From contig CAJWLM010000004.1 of NCBI GenBank assembly GCA_913043025.1, positions 140,443 through 198,671 on the forward strand: a stretch of DNA of 58,229 nt, written 5' to 3'. The stretch is from an uncultured Rhodospirillaceae bacterium. GTDB taxonomy: Bacteria > Pseudomonadota > Alphaproteobacteria > UBA8366. The translations under genes and the position numbers were made by a program. The number at the start of each line of letters is the position of its first letter. The stretch's first letter is position 1. This document shows positions 26,500-35,326 of the stretch, one piece after another. Under the pieces are notes generated by a model, which was not told where the DNA came from, did no database searches, and saw only the letters and a program-made list of their open reading frames with translations.

Positions 26500-27243
26500 T
26501 TACTTTGAAAAAAAAGCAGCCAGAAAAAATTCTTTATTACCTTTAGGCCCAGTGATGGGACTTTCTGTAATTCCTAGCACTTGCCAATTCATTTGGCTGT
26601 TAACCCATTCTTTAATTTCCATGCAGACACGCTCATGAATTTGGGAGTCACGTACTACACCTCCTTTCCCAACCTCTGACCGTTGTACTTGGAATTGAGG
26701 TTTAATTAATGCAATAAGGTTGCAGCCTTTAGCTGCGAGCCCAAGAGCTGGCGGCAAGATTTTTTCTAAGCCTATAAAGCTGACATCACAACTGATAATA
26801 TTCACTGCGTTTGGGATCAAGTCTGAGGTCAGGTAGCGCGCATTAAACCCCTCTAATACCTCCACCCGTTCATCTATTCTAAGCGACCAAGCAAGTTGCC
26901 CTTTCCCGACATCAACCGAAAAAACTTTTTTGGCATTATTCCTCAATAACACATCGACAAATCCGCCGGTAGAGGATCCTATATCTAGGCAAATTTGCCC
27001 TTTTGGTTTAATGCCGAAGTACTTGATAGCGTGACTCAATTTAATGCCGCCTCGTGATACAAAAGGGTGATCTTTTCCTTTGATATCTATCGGCGTGTCT
27101 GGCGATAAAAGAGTGCCAGCCTTCTCTATTCTCTTTTCACCGGAGAAGACGTTACCAGACATTATTAACGCCCGTGCTTTGGTGCGATTTGAGGCAAGCC
27201 CATTTGCCACAAGTATTTTGTCCGCGCGTTCGCCTTTGGCCAT
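26500..27243 (-). CDS. tlyA: TlyA-family rRNA 2'-O-methyltransferase
   Basis: This 247-residue protein has an N-terminal S4 RNA-binding domain (about 4-62, ADKILVANGLASNRTKARALIMSG) and a C-terminal FtsJ/RrmJ-like methyltransferase domain with LDIGSSTGGFVDVLL (motif I), SVDVGKGQLAW and an NIISCDVSFIGL block. Known TlyA proteins methylate 16S and/or 23S rRNA; some are annotated as hemolysins. It is the third gene after xseB and ispA on the minus strand, 14 bases from ispA. Confidence 0.93.
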   Translation of the reverse strand: MAKGERADKILVANGLASNRTKARALIMSGNVFSGEKRIEKAGTLLSPDTPIDIKGKDHPFVSRGGIKLSHAIKYFGIKPKGQICLDIGSSTGGFVDVLLRNNAKKVFSVDVGKGQLAWSLRIDERVEVLEGFNARYLTSDLIPNAVNIISCDVSFIGLEKILPPALGLAAKGCNLIALIKPQFQVQRSEVGKGGVVRDSQIHERVCMEIKEWVNSQMNWQVLGITESPITGPKGNKEFFLAAFFSK

Positions 27244-27257
27244 ACAAAAGTAACCCG

Positions 27258-28145
27258 TTAGTTGCGTCGAGCTATTACAAACTCTGCTGTTGCACGCAGC
27301 AGGTTTGCACGATCATCAAATGTATCCAAATGACCTACTGCCCGGTTTGCAATGCTCTCAGCCTCTTTGCGCGCACCATCCACACCAAGAAGCGAAACAA
27401 AGGTTGCTTTTCCAGCATGATTATCTTTTCTCACAGCTTTACCTGTCTCTTCTACATTTCCTTCAATATCGAGCAAGTCATCTGCTATTTGAAAAGCCAA
27501 ACCAAGATCGTTAGCGTAGGCTACAAGGGCTTCTCTTTCCTCCTTGCTTGCTTTTCCCAGAATGGCGCCGGCCTCACATCCATACTCAATAAGCGCTCCT
27601 GTTTTCAGTCTTTGCAAGTGGGTGATATCTTCAAGGTTGAGTTCTTTTGTTTCAGCCTGGAGGTCCTCCATTTGACCACCTACCATCCCGCGGACGCCGG
27701 ATGCCCTAGCTAGCATATTTACTAATTCGATTCGTATTTCAGAATCCTGATGTGTTTCAGGCTGTGCGATAACCTCAAAAGCCAATGTAAGTAAAGCGTC
27801 GCCTGCAAGTATTGCTGTTGCCTCATCAAATGCTTTATGAAGCGTAGCCTTTCCACGCCGCAGGTCATCATCATCCATGGCTGGCAGATCGTCGTGAACA
27901 AGTGAATAGCAGTGGATTAACTCTAATGCGGCACCCGTTCGAAGAGCGTTGATCTCACGAACTCCAAACAAATCAGCACTCTGCTTCACTAAAAAAGGGC
28001 GTAGCCGTTTGCCTCCACCTAAAGTGGTGTAACGCATTGCTTGATAGATACGATTTTCTGTTGAGCTATCTGGAGTTAAGAGTGTATCAAGCATAACTTC
28101 TACGCTATCGGCCGTATTAGTCAGGGCAGCTTTAAGCTTGTTCAT
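27258..28145 (-). CDS. ispA: Farnesyl/geranylgeranyl diphosphate synthase IspA
   Basis: This 295-residue short-chain trans-prenyltransferase has both Asp-rich motifs: DDLPAMDDDDLRRG (about 84-97) and QIADDLLDIEG (about 217-227). Lys and Arg residues in GGGKRLRPFL near the start bind diphosphate. It condenses IPP with DMAPP/GPP to give farnesyl (or longer) diphosphate for hopanoids, quinones and lipid carriers. Its ATG overlaps the xseB stop (ATGA), and tlyA follows. In many alphaproteobacteria dxs sits between ispA and tlyA; here it does not. Confidence 0.93.
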   Translation of the reverse strand: MNKLKAALTNTADSVEVMLDTLLTPDSSTENRIYQAMRYTTLGGGKRLRPFLVKQSADLFGVREINALRTGAALELIHCYSLVHDDLPAMDDDDLRRGKATLHKAFDEATAILAGDALLTLAFEVIAQPETHQDSEIRIELVNMLARASGVRGMVGGQMEDLQAETKELNLEDITHLQRLKTGALIEYGCEAGAILGKASKEEREALVAYANDLGLAFQIADDLLDIEGNVEETGKAVRKDNHAGKATFVSLLGVDGARKEAESIANRAVGHLDTFDDRANLLRATAEFVIARRN

Positions 28146-28393
28146 GATGTCTCAATTTCAGCTGGTGAAATTACGGGTTGGCCTTCACGTCCGAGCGAAA
28201 TTTTGTCAATGCGAGTTTGTGCTGAGCGTAATTTCTCTTCACAATGCTTCTGCAAGGCCGCACCTCGTTCGTAGGCATCAATTGACTCGTCCAGCTTGCT
28301 GCTACCAGATTCGAGGTCACGAACAATTGATTCAAGCTCCTCAAGAGCATCCTCAAAAGACATTTTTGAAATATTTGTTTTCTTTGCGGCCAT
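28142..28393 (-). CDS. xseB: Exodeoxyribonuclease VII small subunit XseB
   Basis: This 83-residue protein has the XseB helical hairpin: MSFEDALEELESIVRDLESG, then LDESIDAYERGAALQKHCEEKL and SAQTRIDKI. It combines with XseA to degrade single-stranded DNA. The open frame extends to 28462, but the ATG at 28393 has a GGGAGG site 5 bases upstream and gives the usual length. xseA is not in the window, which is normal. It precedes ispA with a 4-base overlap. Confidence 0.92.
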   Translation of the reverse strand: MAAKKTNISKMSFEDALEELESIVRDLESGSSKLDESIDAYERGAALQKHCEEKLRSAQTRIDKISLGREGQPVISPAEIETS

Positions 28394-28475
28394 ATTTGCC
28401 TCCCTCATGCAATCAGCCCTTTTAATTTCAGTGATCTTAATTGCACCGCTCGAATGACGCAATCAAATGTCTTTA

Positions 28476-29405
28476 CTAAGCATCCATTAACGCAGCCACA
28501 TGGGCCGCAGCACTGCGACCAAGCGATTCAAGATGATAGCCTCCTTCAAGCGTCGACACCAAACGACATCGGCAATACTCAGCGGCGACAGCACAAAGCT
28601 TATCAGTAACCCAATAGTAATCGTCATCTTTAAAGTTTAGTGAGGCTAAAGGGTCATCTGAATGGGCATCAAAGCCGGCAGAAATGAGTAAAAAATCTGG
28701 CGAAAATTCACGTAGTGCCGGGAACACAATGTTTTCCATTGCATCACGAAATTCTTCGGAACCCGAAGATGGCGTAAGTGGAACATTTATAACATTACCG
28801 GCTACCCCCCGTTCGTTTTGGTTGCCAGTGCCTGGGTATAATGGCGACTGATGGGTTGAGCCAAAAAATAAATTGGGATCATTCCAGAATGCAGCTTGTG
28901 TTCCGTTACCATGGTGAACGTCAAAGTCAATTACTGCAACACGTTCTAATCCGTGAACACAGCGAGCGTGTGCTGCTCCCACCGCCACATTATTGAAAAG
29001 GCAAAAGCCCATAGCATTTGAATGCTCGGCGTGGTGCCCTGGGGGACGGATAGCGCAAAATGCATTTTTTGCTCCCTCTGCGATAATTATATCGATTGCA
29101 GCACAAACAGAGCCAGCGGCTCGTAATGCTGCTTCGTATGTGCCAGGACTTGAGCGAGTGTCATTGTCAAAAACGACGTCACCTCCTTTTTTCATTTCCG
29201 CGAGAGCCCATGTGACATATGAATGGTCGTGAACTCGAGCAATTTGTTCAACAGTTGCTAGCGGGGGCTGGCAATATTTAAGGTGTTTGAAATCTGGCGA
29301 AGTCAGTGCGGACAATATGGCGCTCAGTCTCTCAGGGCATTCCGGGTGACCAACGTGCGGGTTATGGTCAAAACAAGCTTGGTGAGAAAATAAAGCAGTA
29401 GTCAT
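28476..29405 (-). CDS. Histone deacetylase family metal-dependent hydrolase
   Basis: This 309-residue protein belongs to the arginase/deacetylase fold. Zn2+-site and catalytic segments are IRPPGHHAEHSNAMGFCLFNN (catalytic His pair), DFDVHHGNGTQ (metal Asp and His) and SAGFDAHSDDPLASL (metal Asp). It deacetylates acetylated lysine, polyamines or small amides; the real substrate in bacteria is usually unknown. The frame can start at a GTG (29447), but the ATG at 29405 gives the normal N-terminus (MTTALFSHQACFDHNP). It lies upstream of xseB on the same strand, as in many alphaproteobacteria. Confidence 0.92.
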   Translation of the reverse strand: MTTALFSHQACFDHNPHVGHPECPERLSAILSALTSPDFKHLKYCQPPLATVEQIARVHDHSYVTWALAEMKKGGDVVFDNDTRSSPGTYEAALRAAGSVCAAIDIIIAEGAKNAFCAIRPPGHHAEHSNAMGFCLFNNVAVGAAHARCVHGLERVAVIDFDVHHGNGTQAAFWNDPNLFFGSTHQSPLYPGTGNQNERGVAGNVINVPLTPSSGSEEFRDAMENIVFPALREFSPDFLLISAGFDAHSDDPLASLNFKDDDYYWVTDKLCAVAAEYCRCRLVSTLEGGYHLESLGRSAAAHVAALMDA

Positions 29406-29518
29406 AGGAATATAATGGCCTAGATAAAAAACATATAAATATAACACTAACTTAATATATGGTTATTGGATAATACGTCCCAAAGCTCTAAAGTTGAAGA
29501 TGGAAGATTGCGCGGAAC

Positions 29519-30652
29519 ATGTTGCGGCTCATTAAAAGGTTTTTCTTAATCGTCTTTCTGGCTCTTGGCATTTTGAATGCTATGTCAGGAGAAATAATTT
29601 TGGCGAGTGAGAAAAAAGATACCCGTGCGAGAATATTTGTTGAAACGGTTGTAAAGAGCAAGATTATTGAGACGACACCGGTTATTGGCAGATTCGTTGC
29701 TCTTCAGCATGGCGCTGTTGCTGCTAGGGTGAGAGGCACGGTCTCAGAAGTATTCGTAGAAGTTGGTACGCGGGTTAAAGCTCAAGATGTGCTTGCTAAA
29801 CTTGATGTTAGACGCCTTGATACAGCAAAATCGATAAACGAAGCTAGATTGAAAGAGGCAGCTGGTTCGCTTCGAGCTGCCCGTGCACAGTTAAAGTTGA
29901 TAGGTGAAGAATTGCGGCGAAAGAAAAAGCTTAGAGGGTCTGCTGCTTTTTCGAAAGCACGTTTGGTTGATAAACTGAACGAATATTCGAAGTTCGAAAG
30001 CGAGGTCGCGGGAAAGGAAGCTGCAGTTGCTAGCGCCAAAGCTAATCTTCGAATGGCCGAAATTGACTTGAACTATTCCAATATCAGGGCGCCTTACGAC
30101 GGTGTTGTGGCTGAACGCCATATTTCAATCGGAAACTTTGTTCGTGTTGGTGATCCAGTCGTAACCTTGGTAAATGACTCTGATTTAGAGGTTGAAGCCA
30201 ATGTTCCTCAATCCCGACTTAGGGGCATAGAGCCAGGTACTAGAGTGATAATTCGTTTTGGTAATGGATCACTTGGCAAGGCAGTGGTCCGAGCAATAGT
30301 GCCTGACGAAGACTCCTCAACCCGGACGCGATCAGTTCGGTTAGTTCCAGATTTCAATGATAGATCAACCCAGGGATCACTCGCAGCGAATCAATCTGTT
30401 ACCATTGATGTGCCTATTGCGGGATCAAAGGATATGACGACTGTTCACAAGGACGCTATCATCGTCAGTGGTCAGTCATATTTTGTCTATGTCATTACAG
30501 AGGGGAAAGCTTGGCGGCGAAATGTTAATTTGGGTCAAGCGGTTGGTGATCGTTTCGTCATCATCTCTGGTCTTAGGGATGGTGAAACTGTAGCCACGAA
30601 GGGTAACGAAAAGCTCAAGCCTGGCAAGAAAATCAAAATAGTTGAAAAATAG
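29519..30652 (+). CDS. RND efflux periplasmic adaptor (membrane fusion protein)
   Basis: This 377-residue HlyD/AcrA-type adaptor has a signal peptide or anchor (residues 1-29), a split lipoyl/barrel-sandwich domain (ARVRGTVSEVFVEVGTRVKAQDVLAKLD and NYSNIRAPYDGVVAERHISIGNFVRVGDPVVTL), a helical hairpin between them (about 100-175), and a beta-barrel and membrane-proximal C-terminus. It links the inner-membrane RND pump to an outer-membrane channel. The permease gene follows after 11 bases, so the two form an operon. The TolC-type channel is not in the window and must come from elsewhere. Confidence 0.93.
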   Translation: MLRLIKRFFLIVFLALGILNAMSGEIILASEKKDTRARIFVETVVKSKIIETTPVIGRFVALQHGAVAARVRGTVSEVFVEVGTRVKAQDVLAKLDVRRLDTAKSINEARLKEAAGSLRAARAQLKLIGEELRRKKKLRGSAAFSKARLVDKLNEYSKFESEVAGKEAAVASAKANLRMAEIDLNYSNIRAPYDGVVAERHISIGNFVRVGDPVVTLVNDSDLEVEANVPQSRLRGIEPGTRVIIRFGNGSLGKAVVRAIVPDEDSSTRTRSVRLVPDFNDRSTQGSLAANQSVTIDVPIAGSKDMTTVHKDAIIVSGQSYFVYVITEGKAWRRNVNLGQAVGDRFVIISGLRDGETVATKGNEKLKPGKKIKIVEK

Positions 30653-30663
30653 CGGGGGCGTCG

Positions 30664-33600
30664 ATGGACATTATCCAGCTGGCTATTCGTCGCCCCATGG
30701 CCGTAGTTGCAGCAGTGATTATGGTTGTTCTTTTTGGCGTCGCTTCTTTGAGTTCGATTCCGATCCAGCTTTCACCAGACATAACTAAGCCCGTAATAAC
30801 AATAGTGACACAATGGCCTGGCGCAGCGCCAGCCGAAGTGGAGCGTGAGATTATCAACGAGCAAGAAGAAACTCTGACAGGGCTATCTGGATTAAGTCGC
30901 ATTACAAGTAGGGCAGAGACATCCCGTGGCAGGATTGAGTTGGAGTTTGAGGTTGGCACGGATATGGACAAGGCTTTACTGCTTGTTTCCAATCGCCTCG
31001 ATAGAGTGCGAGACTATCCCGATGAGGCGTTGGAGCCAAGATTGCGTCGGTCGGGAGAGGATGATGACAGAATCGCTTGGTTCCACATGTCTCGGATGGA
31101 GGGAAATACAACCCCGATTCACCATTTTGGTGATTATGCCGAAGACGTAATTCGCGACCGTCTCGAACGCGTTCCCGGCGTTGGGACTGTTGGGGTGCGT
31201 GGTGGTGGCACACTAGAAATGAGAGTAATCATACACCCTACGAAAATGGCGCAATATGGGCTTACTGTGCCTGAAATACTCAGTACGCTTCGACTTGCTA
31301 ACATCTCCGTTACAGCCGGTGATGTGCAGGAGGGAAAACGGCGGTATGTAGTTCGCACAGAGAACGAATTTCGGAGTGCTGAAAAAGTAGGCAGTGTTGT
31401 GCTTCGTGCTGCGCGTGATAAAAAAACTGGTCGAACTGCAAGGGTCTTAGTCTCTGATATTGCAGACATCAAATTTGGATACTCTAGGCCCATCCATCGG
31501 ATACGTACTAATGGGCAGCCGGCGATTGCAATGTTTGCAACACGTGAATCTGGTTCCAATATTGTAGAAACAATGGAGGGAATAAGGAAAGCTGTCAAAG
31601 AGATTGCAGAAAATGCAGCCAAGCAAGAAGGATTAAACTTTCGTCAGTTATATGATGAAACGGTTTATATAGACTCTGCGATCAATCTGGTTGTGCAGAA
31701 TATATGGATTGGGGGTATCTTTGCTGTAGGCATATTATTTCTTTTTTTGCGGTCGGGAAGAGCAACCTTGGTTATAGGCATTGCTATTCCGGTTTCGGTG
31801 GTTTCTGCCTTTGTGGCCATGGCGATACTTGGTCGCTCCATCAATGTTGTATCGTTGGCAGGCATTGCGTTTTCAGTAGGCATGGTGGTTGATGCCGCGA
31901 TAGTTGTTCTTGAAAATATTTACAGATTGCGTCAGCGTGGCGAGCCAGCCTCTGTTGCGGCCCTAGTTGGGGCAAAACAGGTGTGGGGGGCAATCATGGT
32001 TTCTGTTGTAACCACAGTGGCCGTGTTTATTCCTCTTTTGTTAATGGAGCGTACAGCAGGCCAGATCTTTCGTGACATCGCAGTGGCTATTTCAGTTGCG
32101 GTGATATTATCGCTCATAGTTTCGATCACTGTGATACCCTCACTCTCCAACCGTTTGCTAGCCCATGATGGTACTAGCAAAGGAAGCAGGTATAAAATTC
32201 CAATAATCGATAACTTTGGGCTTTGGTTTGTTGCAGAGATTTTAAAGCTGACGAATATCATAACCGCAAGCCGTCGTCGCGCTTTCGGTGTGGTTGCCGG
32301 GGTGACTGGTTTTTGCGCTTTTTTTGCTTGGATGATGTTGCCGCCTTTAGAATACTTACCTGAGGGAAACCAAAATTTAGTGATCGGTTATATTTATTCG
32401 CCAGCCGGTTACAATCTCAAAAGCATCACGGAAATGGCAACTCGTATGGAAGAAAAAATAAAACCTAATCTTGCTTCAATTTCTGGGCCTCATGCTGATG
32501 CTGAAAGTCCTCCCAAACTGAAGTATTTTTTCTTTTTGGCGTTCCGGCAGCGCACAATTGTCGGTGCTAGAGGCATGGATCCAAGCCGTGCGCGGGACAT
32601 GGTGCCATTACTTCGTGATTCTGTAAAAGACGAGCCTGGGACGAAAAGTACATTTCGGCAGTCCTCAATTTTTGGCCGCAGAGCAGGTGGGACCCGTAGT
32701 ATCAATATTGATATAAAGGGTCCTGTACTTGAGGATATCTCACAAGTAGCCCAGCGTATTTCAGAAGTTATAGAAGTACACCTTCCAAACTCGCAAGTTC
32801 GTGCACGGCCGCGCATTGAAGTAGGGGAGCCGGAAATCCGAGTTTTGCCTGATCCCATCCGCCTTGCTGACAACGGTATATCTGCTAAAGATCTCGCACT
32901 ATCTGTTGATGCTTTTAACGATGGAGTTAGGATTGCGGAGATTAATGTAGGTGGCGAAATCATTGATTTAATACTTATGGGTCCTGAAAGCGATATTGGA
33001 ACCACTCAAGCAATACAAAATCTTCCAGTCGTCGTAAGTTCCGGAAAAATTTTACCGGTCTCATCTCTAGCGAAGGTTCAAGTTACTTCCGGCCCTACCG
33101 CTATATGGCATCGGGAGCGCCAACGCGCTATTACAGTCCGTGTCCGACCTGACAATGACATCGCCCTAGGAGATGCAATAAACATCGTGCGTGACAAGGT
33201 GCTTGCTCAAGTCGCAAGGGAAGGGTTGCCCCCGGGAATCCGTTTTCAGCTTACGGGGACGGCTAAAGAATTAGATGCTACTGCCGCCGAATTAAAGTGG
33301 GATTTAATTTTAGCTCTTGCCATTGTATTCCTCTTAATGGCGGTGCTATTTGAAAGCTTTGTATACCCATTAATTATTGTTTTTTCTGTTCCACTTGCGG
33401 CTGCTGGAGGTGTTCTGGGACTCACTATCTTACGTCAATTTGATAGCGAGCAACGGCTAGATATGCTTACGATTCTCGGTTTTGTCATTCTCGTGGGTAT
33501 AGTTGTAAACAATGCAATCTTAATTGTTCATCAGGCACTACATCATTACCGCGAAGAAAAAATGGAGTGCCAAGAGGCGGTTCTAGAGGCAACCCGCAAT

Positions 33601-33834
33601 AGAATACGTCCTATTTTTATGTCAACCCTCACTAGCGTTTTTGGCATGCTACCGCTTGTTTTATTTCCGGGCGCAGGATCCGAAATTTATCGTGGATTGG
33701 GTTCAGTGGTAGTTGGAGGGCTGTCTTTTTCCGCTATACTTACGCTTGCGATCGTACCCCCATTGCTGAGCATTGTAATGCAAACTGTTGAAAATTCACG
33801 GGTGAATAGAGGTAAGCATAGGACAGGCTCTTAA
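30664..33834 (+). CDS. RND efflux permease (HAE1 family)
   Basis: This 1056-residue inner-membrane antiporter has the standard 12-helix layout and two large periplasmic loops. TM1 starts with IIQLAIRRPMAVVAAVIMVV. In the TM4 segment GMVVDAAIVVLENI, the first Asp of the proton relay is kept and the second is Ala. In the TM10 segment ILVGIVVNNAILIV, the Lys found in AcrB is Asn. Many RND pumps outside the AcrB group share this pattern. Substrate is unknown (drugs, solvents or metals are possible). It is cotranscribed with the adaptor gene. Confidence 0.93.
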   Translation: MDIIQLAIRRPMAVVAAVIMVVLFGVASLSSIPIQLSPDITKPVITIVTQWPGAAPAEVEREIINEQEETLTGLSGLSRITSRAETSRGRIELEFEVGTDMDKALLLVSNRLDRVRDYPDEALEPRLRRSGEDDDRIAWFHMSRMEGNTTPIHHFGDYAEDVIRDRLERVPGVGTVGVRGGGTLEMRVIIHPTKMAQYGLTVPEILSTLRLANISVTAGDVQEGKRRYVVRTENEFRSAEKVGSVVLRAARDKKTGRTARVLVSDIADIKFGYSRPIHRIRTNGQPAIAMFATRESGSNIVETMEGIRKAVKEIAENAAKQEGLNFRQLYDETVYIDSAINLVVQNIWIGGIFAVGILFLFLRSGRATLVIGIAIPVSVVSAFVAMAILGRSINVVSLAGIAFSVGMVVDAAIVVLENIYRLRQRGEPASVAALVGAKQVWGAIMVSVVTTVAVFIPLLLMERTAGQIFRDIAVAISVAVILSLIVSITVIPSLSNRLLAHDGTSKGSRYKIPIIDNFGLWFVAEILKLTNIITASRRRAFGVVAGVTGFCAFFAWMMLPPLEYLPEGNQNLVIGYIYSPAGYNLKSITEMATRMEEKIKPNLASISGPHADAESPPKLKYFFFLAFRQRTIVGARGMDPSRARDMVPLLRDSVKDEPGTKSTFRQSSIFGRRAGGTRSINIDIKGPVLEDISQVAQRISEVIEVHLPNSQVRARPRIEVGEPEIRVLPDPIRLADNGISAKDLALSVDAFNDGVRIAEINVGGEIIDLILMGPESDIGTTQAIQNLPVVVSSGKILPVSSLAKVQVTSGPTAIWHRERQRAITVRVRPDNDIALGDAINIVRDKVLAQVAREGLPPGIRFQLTGTAKELDATAAELKWDLILALAIVFLLMAVLFESFVYPLIIVFSVPLAAAGGVLGLTILRQFDSEQRLDMLTILGFVILVGIVVNNAILIVHQALHHYREEKMECQEAVLEATRNRIRPIFMSTLTSVFGMLPLVLFPGAGSEIYRGLGSVVVGGLSFSAILTLAIVPPLLSIVMQTVENSRVNRGKHRTGS

Positions 33835-33921
33835 TAATCGCACGGATGCTTGCATTACTGAAAGAAAATGTTTTTTGCAATAGAACGATTTAATTAGATC
33901 TAACCCAGAAACATCGGGTCC

Positions 33922-34212
33922 TTAAGCAAACACATCAACCATTTTGCCAAGTGTGCGGCTGGCCTCAGTCTGACTCTTATTATCGTTACCAACCTCACGA
34001 CTTTGGGCTGTTTCTACTTGATTTGTAGTGCGTGCATCCCGTTGGACTCTTTCACTATCACCCGAAGATGCAAGGCTCTCTTGGTTTTGCATTTCGGTCG
34101 AACGTTTGGGTTGATTGACTGCGTCACGCTGTACATCTGTTTCACGCTTGTTTGTGCCTGTGTGAGACACATCCAAAGCGTCATTACCGCTAATTCCTGA
34201 AATGTCAGTCAT
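33922..34212 (-). CDS. Small hydrophilic hypothetical protein
   Basis: I do not recognise this 96-residue protein. It is hydrophilic and low in hydrophobic residues, with many Gln, Asn, Ser, Thr, Asp and Arg. It starts MTDISGISGNDALDV and ends SRTLGKMVDVFA. A short hydrophobic C-terminal motif of this kind, and a start with SGISG, are seen in some small flagellar or export-associated alphaproteobacterial proteins, but this is a weak resemblance. The longer frame would need a TTG start at 34224; I prefer the ATG at 34212. It lies alone between the RND operon and the ABC operon. Confidence 0.5.
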   Translation of the reverse strand: MTDISGISGNDALDVSHTGTNKRETDVQRDAVNQPKRSTEMQNQESLASSGDSERVQRDARTTNQVETAQSREVGNDNKSQTEASRTLGKMVDVFA

Positions 34213-34420
34213 GTAAGTTTTCAACCAAAAAAGCCAATGAATACCACTACGTTATATATTACGGGAAATAAAAACAACCCCTGCAAGACTTTAAAGGAAT
34301 TGTCGGTGGCGTAAGTAAAGATCAGTGGTCTAAAGAGTCTCGATTTAAATATCTTAGATAGTGCCTGTCCTAGCGATTTTTTGGAAATAGGCTGTTACTG
34401 CGAGCCTGGCGAGGAGATCA

Positions 34421-35326
34421 CTATGTTGCTCGTGGGTCCATAGCATCCTGTAACCCATCTCCAAAAAAGTTACATGCAATTACTGTGATGAAAATCATTA
34501 GTCCTGGCAAAATTGCAAGATAAGGCGCAGACCATATTAGTTCTTGTGCATTGCTCAGCATATGTCCCCAACTTGTCAGCGGTGCCTGGACGCCAAGGCC
34601 AAGAAAACTTAGTACCGACTCGAAAAGGATAATGTAACCCACGGATAGTGTTGTTGCCACAATAATAGGTGACGAAGAATTCGGAAGTATATGGCGAACT
34701 ATAATAGTACTCGAAGATGCTCCTAAACTCTGCGCTGCGCGGGTAAAATCACTTTCTCGAAGAGCCAACGTTTCAGCGCGAACCAGACGAGCGACGGTAT
34801 TCCAGCTAACCATAGAAACTATAATTATAATACGATATAAGCTAATCTCATCAGATTCCGCAATGCTCCTGGGAACGCCAACCTTCTCAAGATCTATAGC
34901 AGCTAGAACGATAAGAAGCGGTAGTAGTGGTAGTGCCATAAAAGCATCATTAAAACGCATCAAAAAACGGTCGAGCCAACCGCCGTAGTAACCAGCAGTG
35001 AGGCCTACAAAGGTTCCAAAAACTGAAGCTATTATCGCAGCAGTTATTGCAATGGAGAGTGAAACTCGTCCCCCATACAGCAAACGAATAAAAAGGTCGC
35101 GACCGAGTTCGTCGGTGCCCAAAACATGTGTGAGTGACGGGCCCGCAAATCGATTATATAAATTTATGTCGGTGTGATCGACCCCAAGTAAACGTTCTAT
35201 AAGTGGAGCGCAACAAGATAAAAGAGCAAGTCCTAACAACACGACTGCAGAGATGGCAGCTAGTTTATGTCGAAGTACCCGATCGAACATGCGATTGGCA
35301 TTAATGCTGTGCTTCGCAGGACGCAC
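34421..35326 (-). CDS. Peptide/nickel-type ABC transporter permease (DppC/OppC)
   Basis: This 301-residue inner-membrane permease has the N-terminal OppC_N helix, an EAA-like loop (RAAQSLGASSSTIIVRHILPNS) and six hydrophobic segments. Other visible blocks are GTDELGRDLFIRLLYGGRVSLSIA and FLGLGVQAPLTSWGHML. It pairs with the upstream DppB-type permease. The GTG start overlaps the stop codon of that gene by one base (TAGTG), with GGATG upstream, a sign of translational coupling. It is the last gene of the operon; no ATPase gene follows before the 3' end of the RND region. Confidence 0.92.
   Translation of the reverse strand: MRPAKHSINANRMFDRVLRHKLAAISAVVLLGLALLSCCAPLIERLLGVDHTDINLYNRFAGPSLTHVLGTDELGRDLFIRLLYGGRVSLSIAITAAIIASVFGTFVGLTAGYYGGWLDRFLMRFNDAFMALPLLPLLIVLAAIDLEKVGVPRSIAESDEISLYRIIIIVSMVSWNTVARLVRAETLALRESDFTRAAQSLGASSSTIIVRHILPNSSSPIIVATTLSVGYIILFESVLSFLGLGVQAPLTSWGHMLSNAQELIWSAPYLAILPGLMIFITVIACNFFGDGLQDAMDPRAT

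Noticed and set aside
27174-27713. 179-codon plus-strand frame opposite tlyA and ispA
   Set aside because: Antisense to two well-supported genes, Cys- and Ser-rich with no domain.
31134-31622. 162-codon minus-strand frame inside the RND permease gene
   Set aside because: Antisense to a complete RND gene, without motifs.
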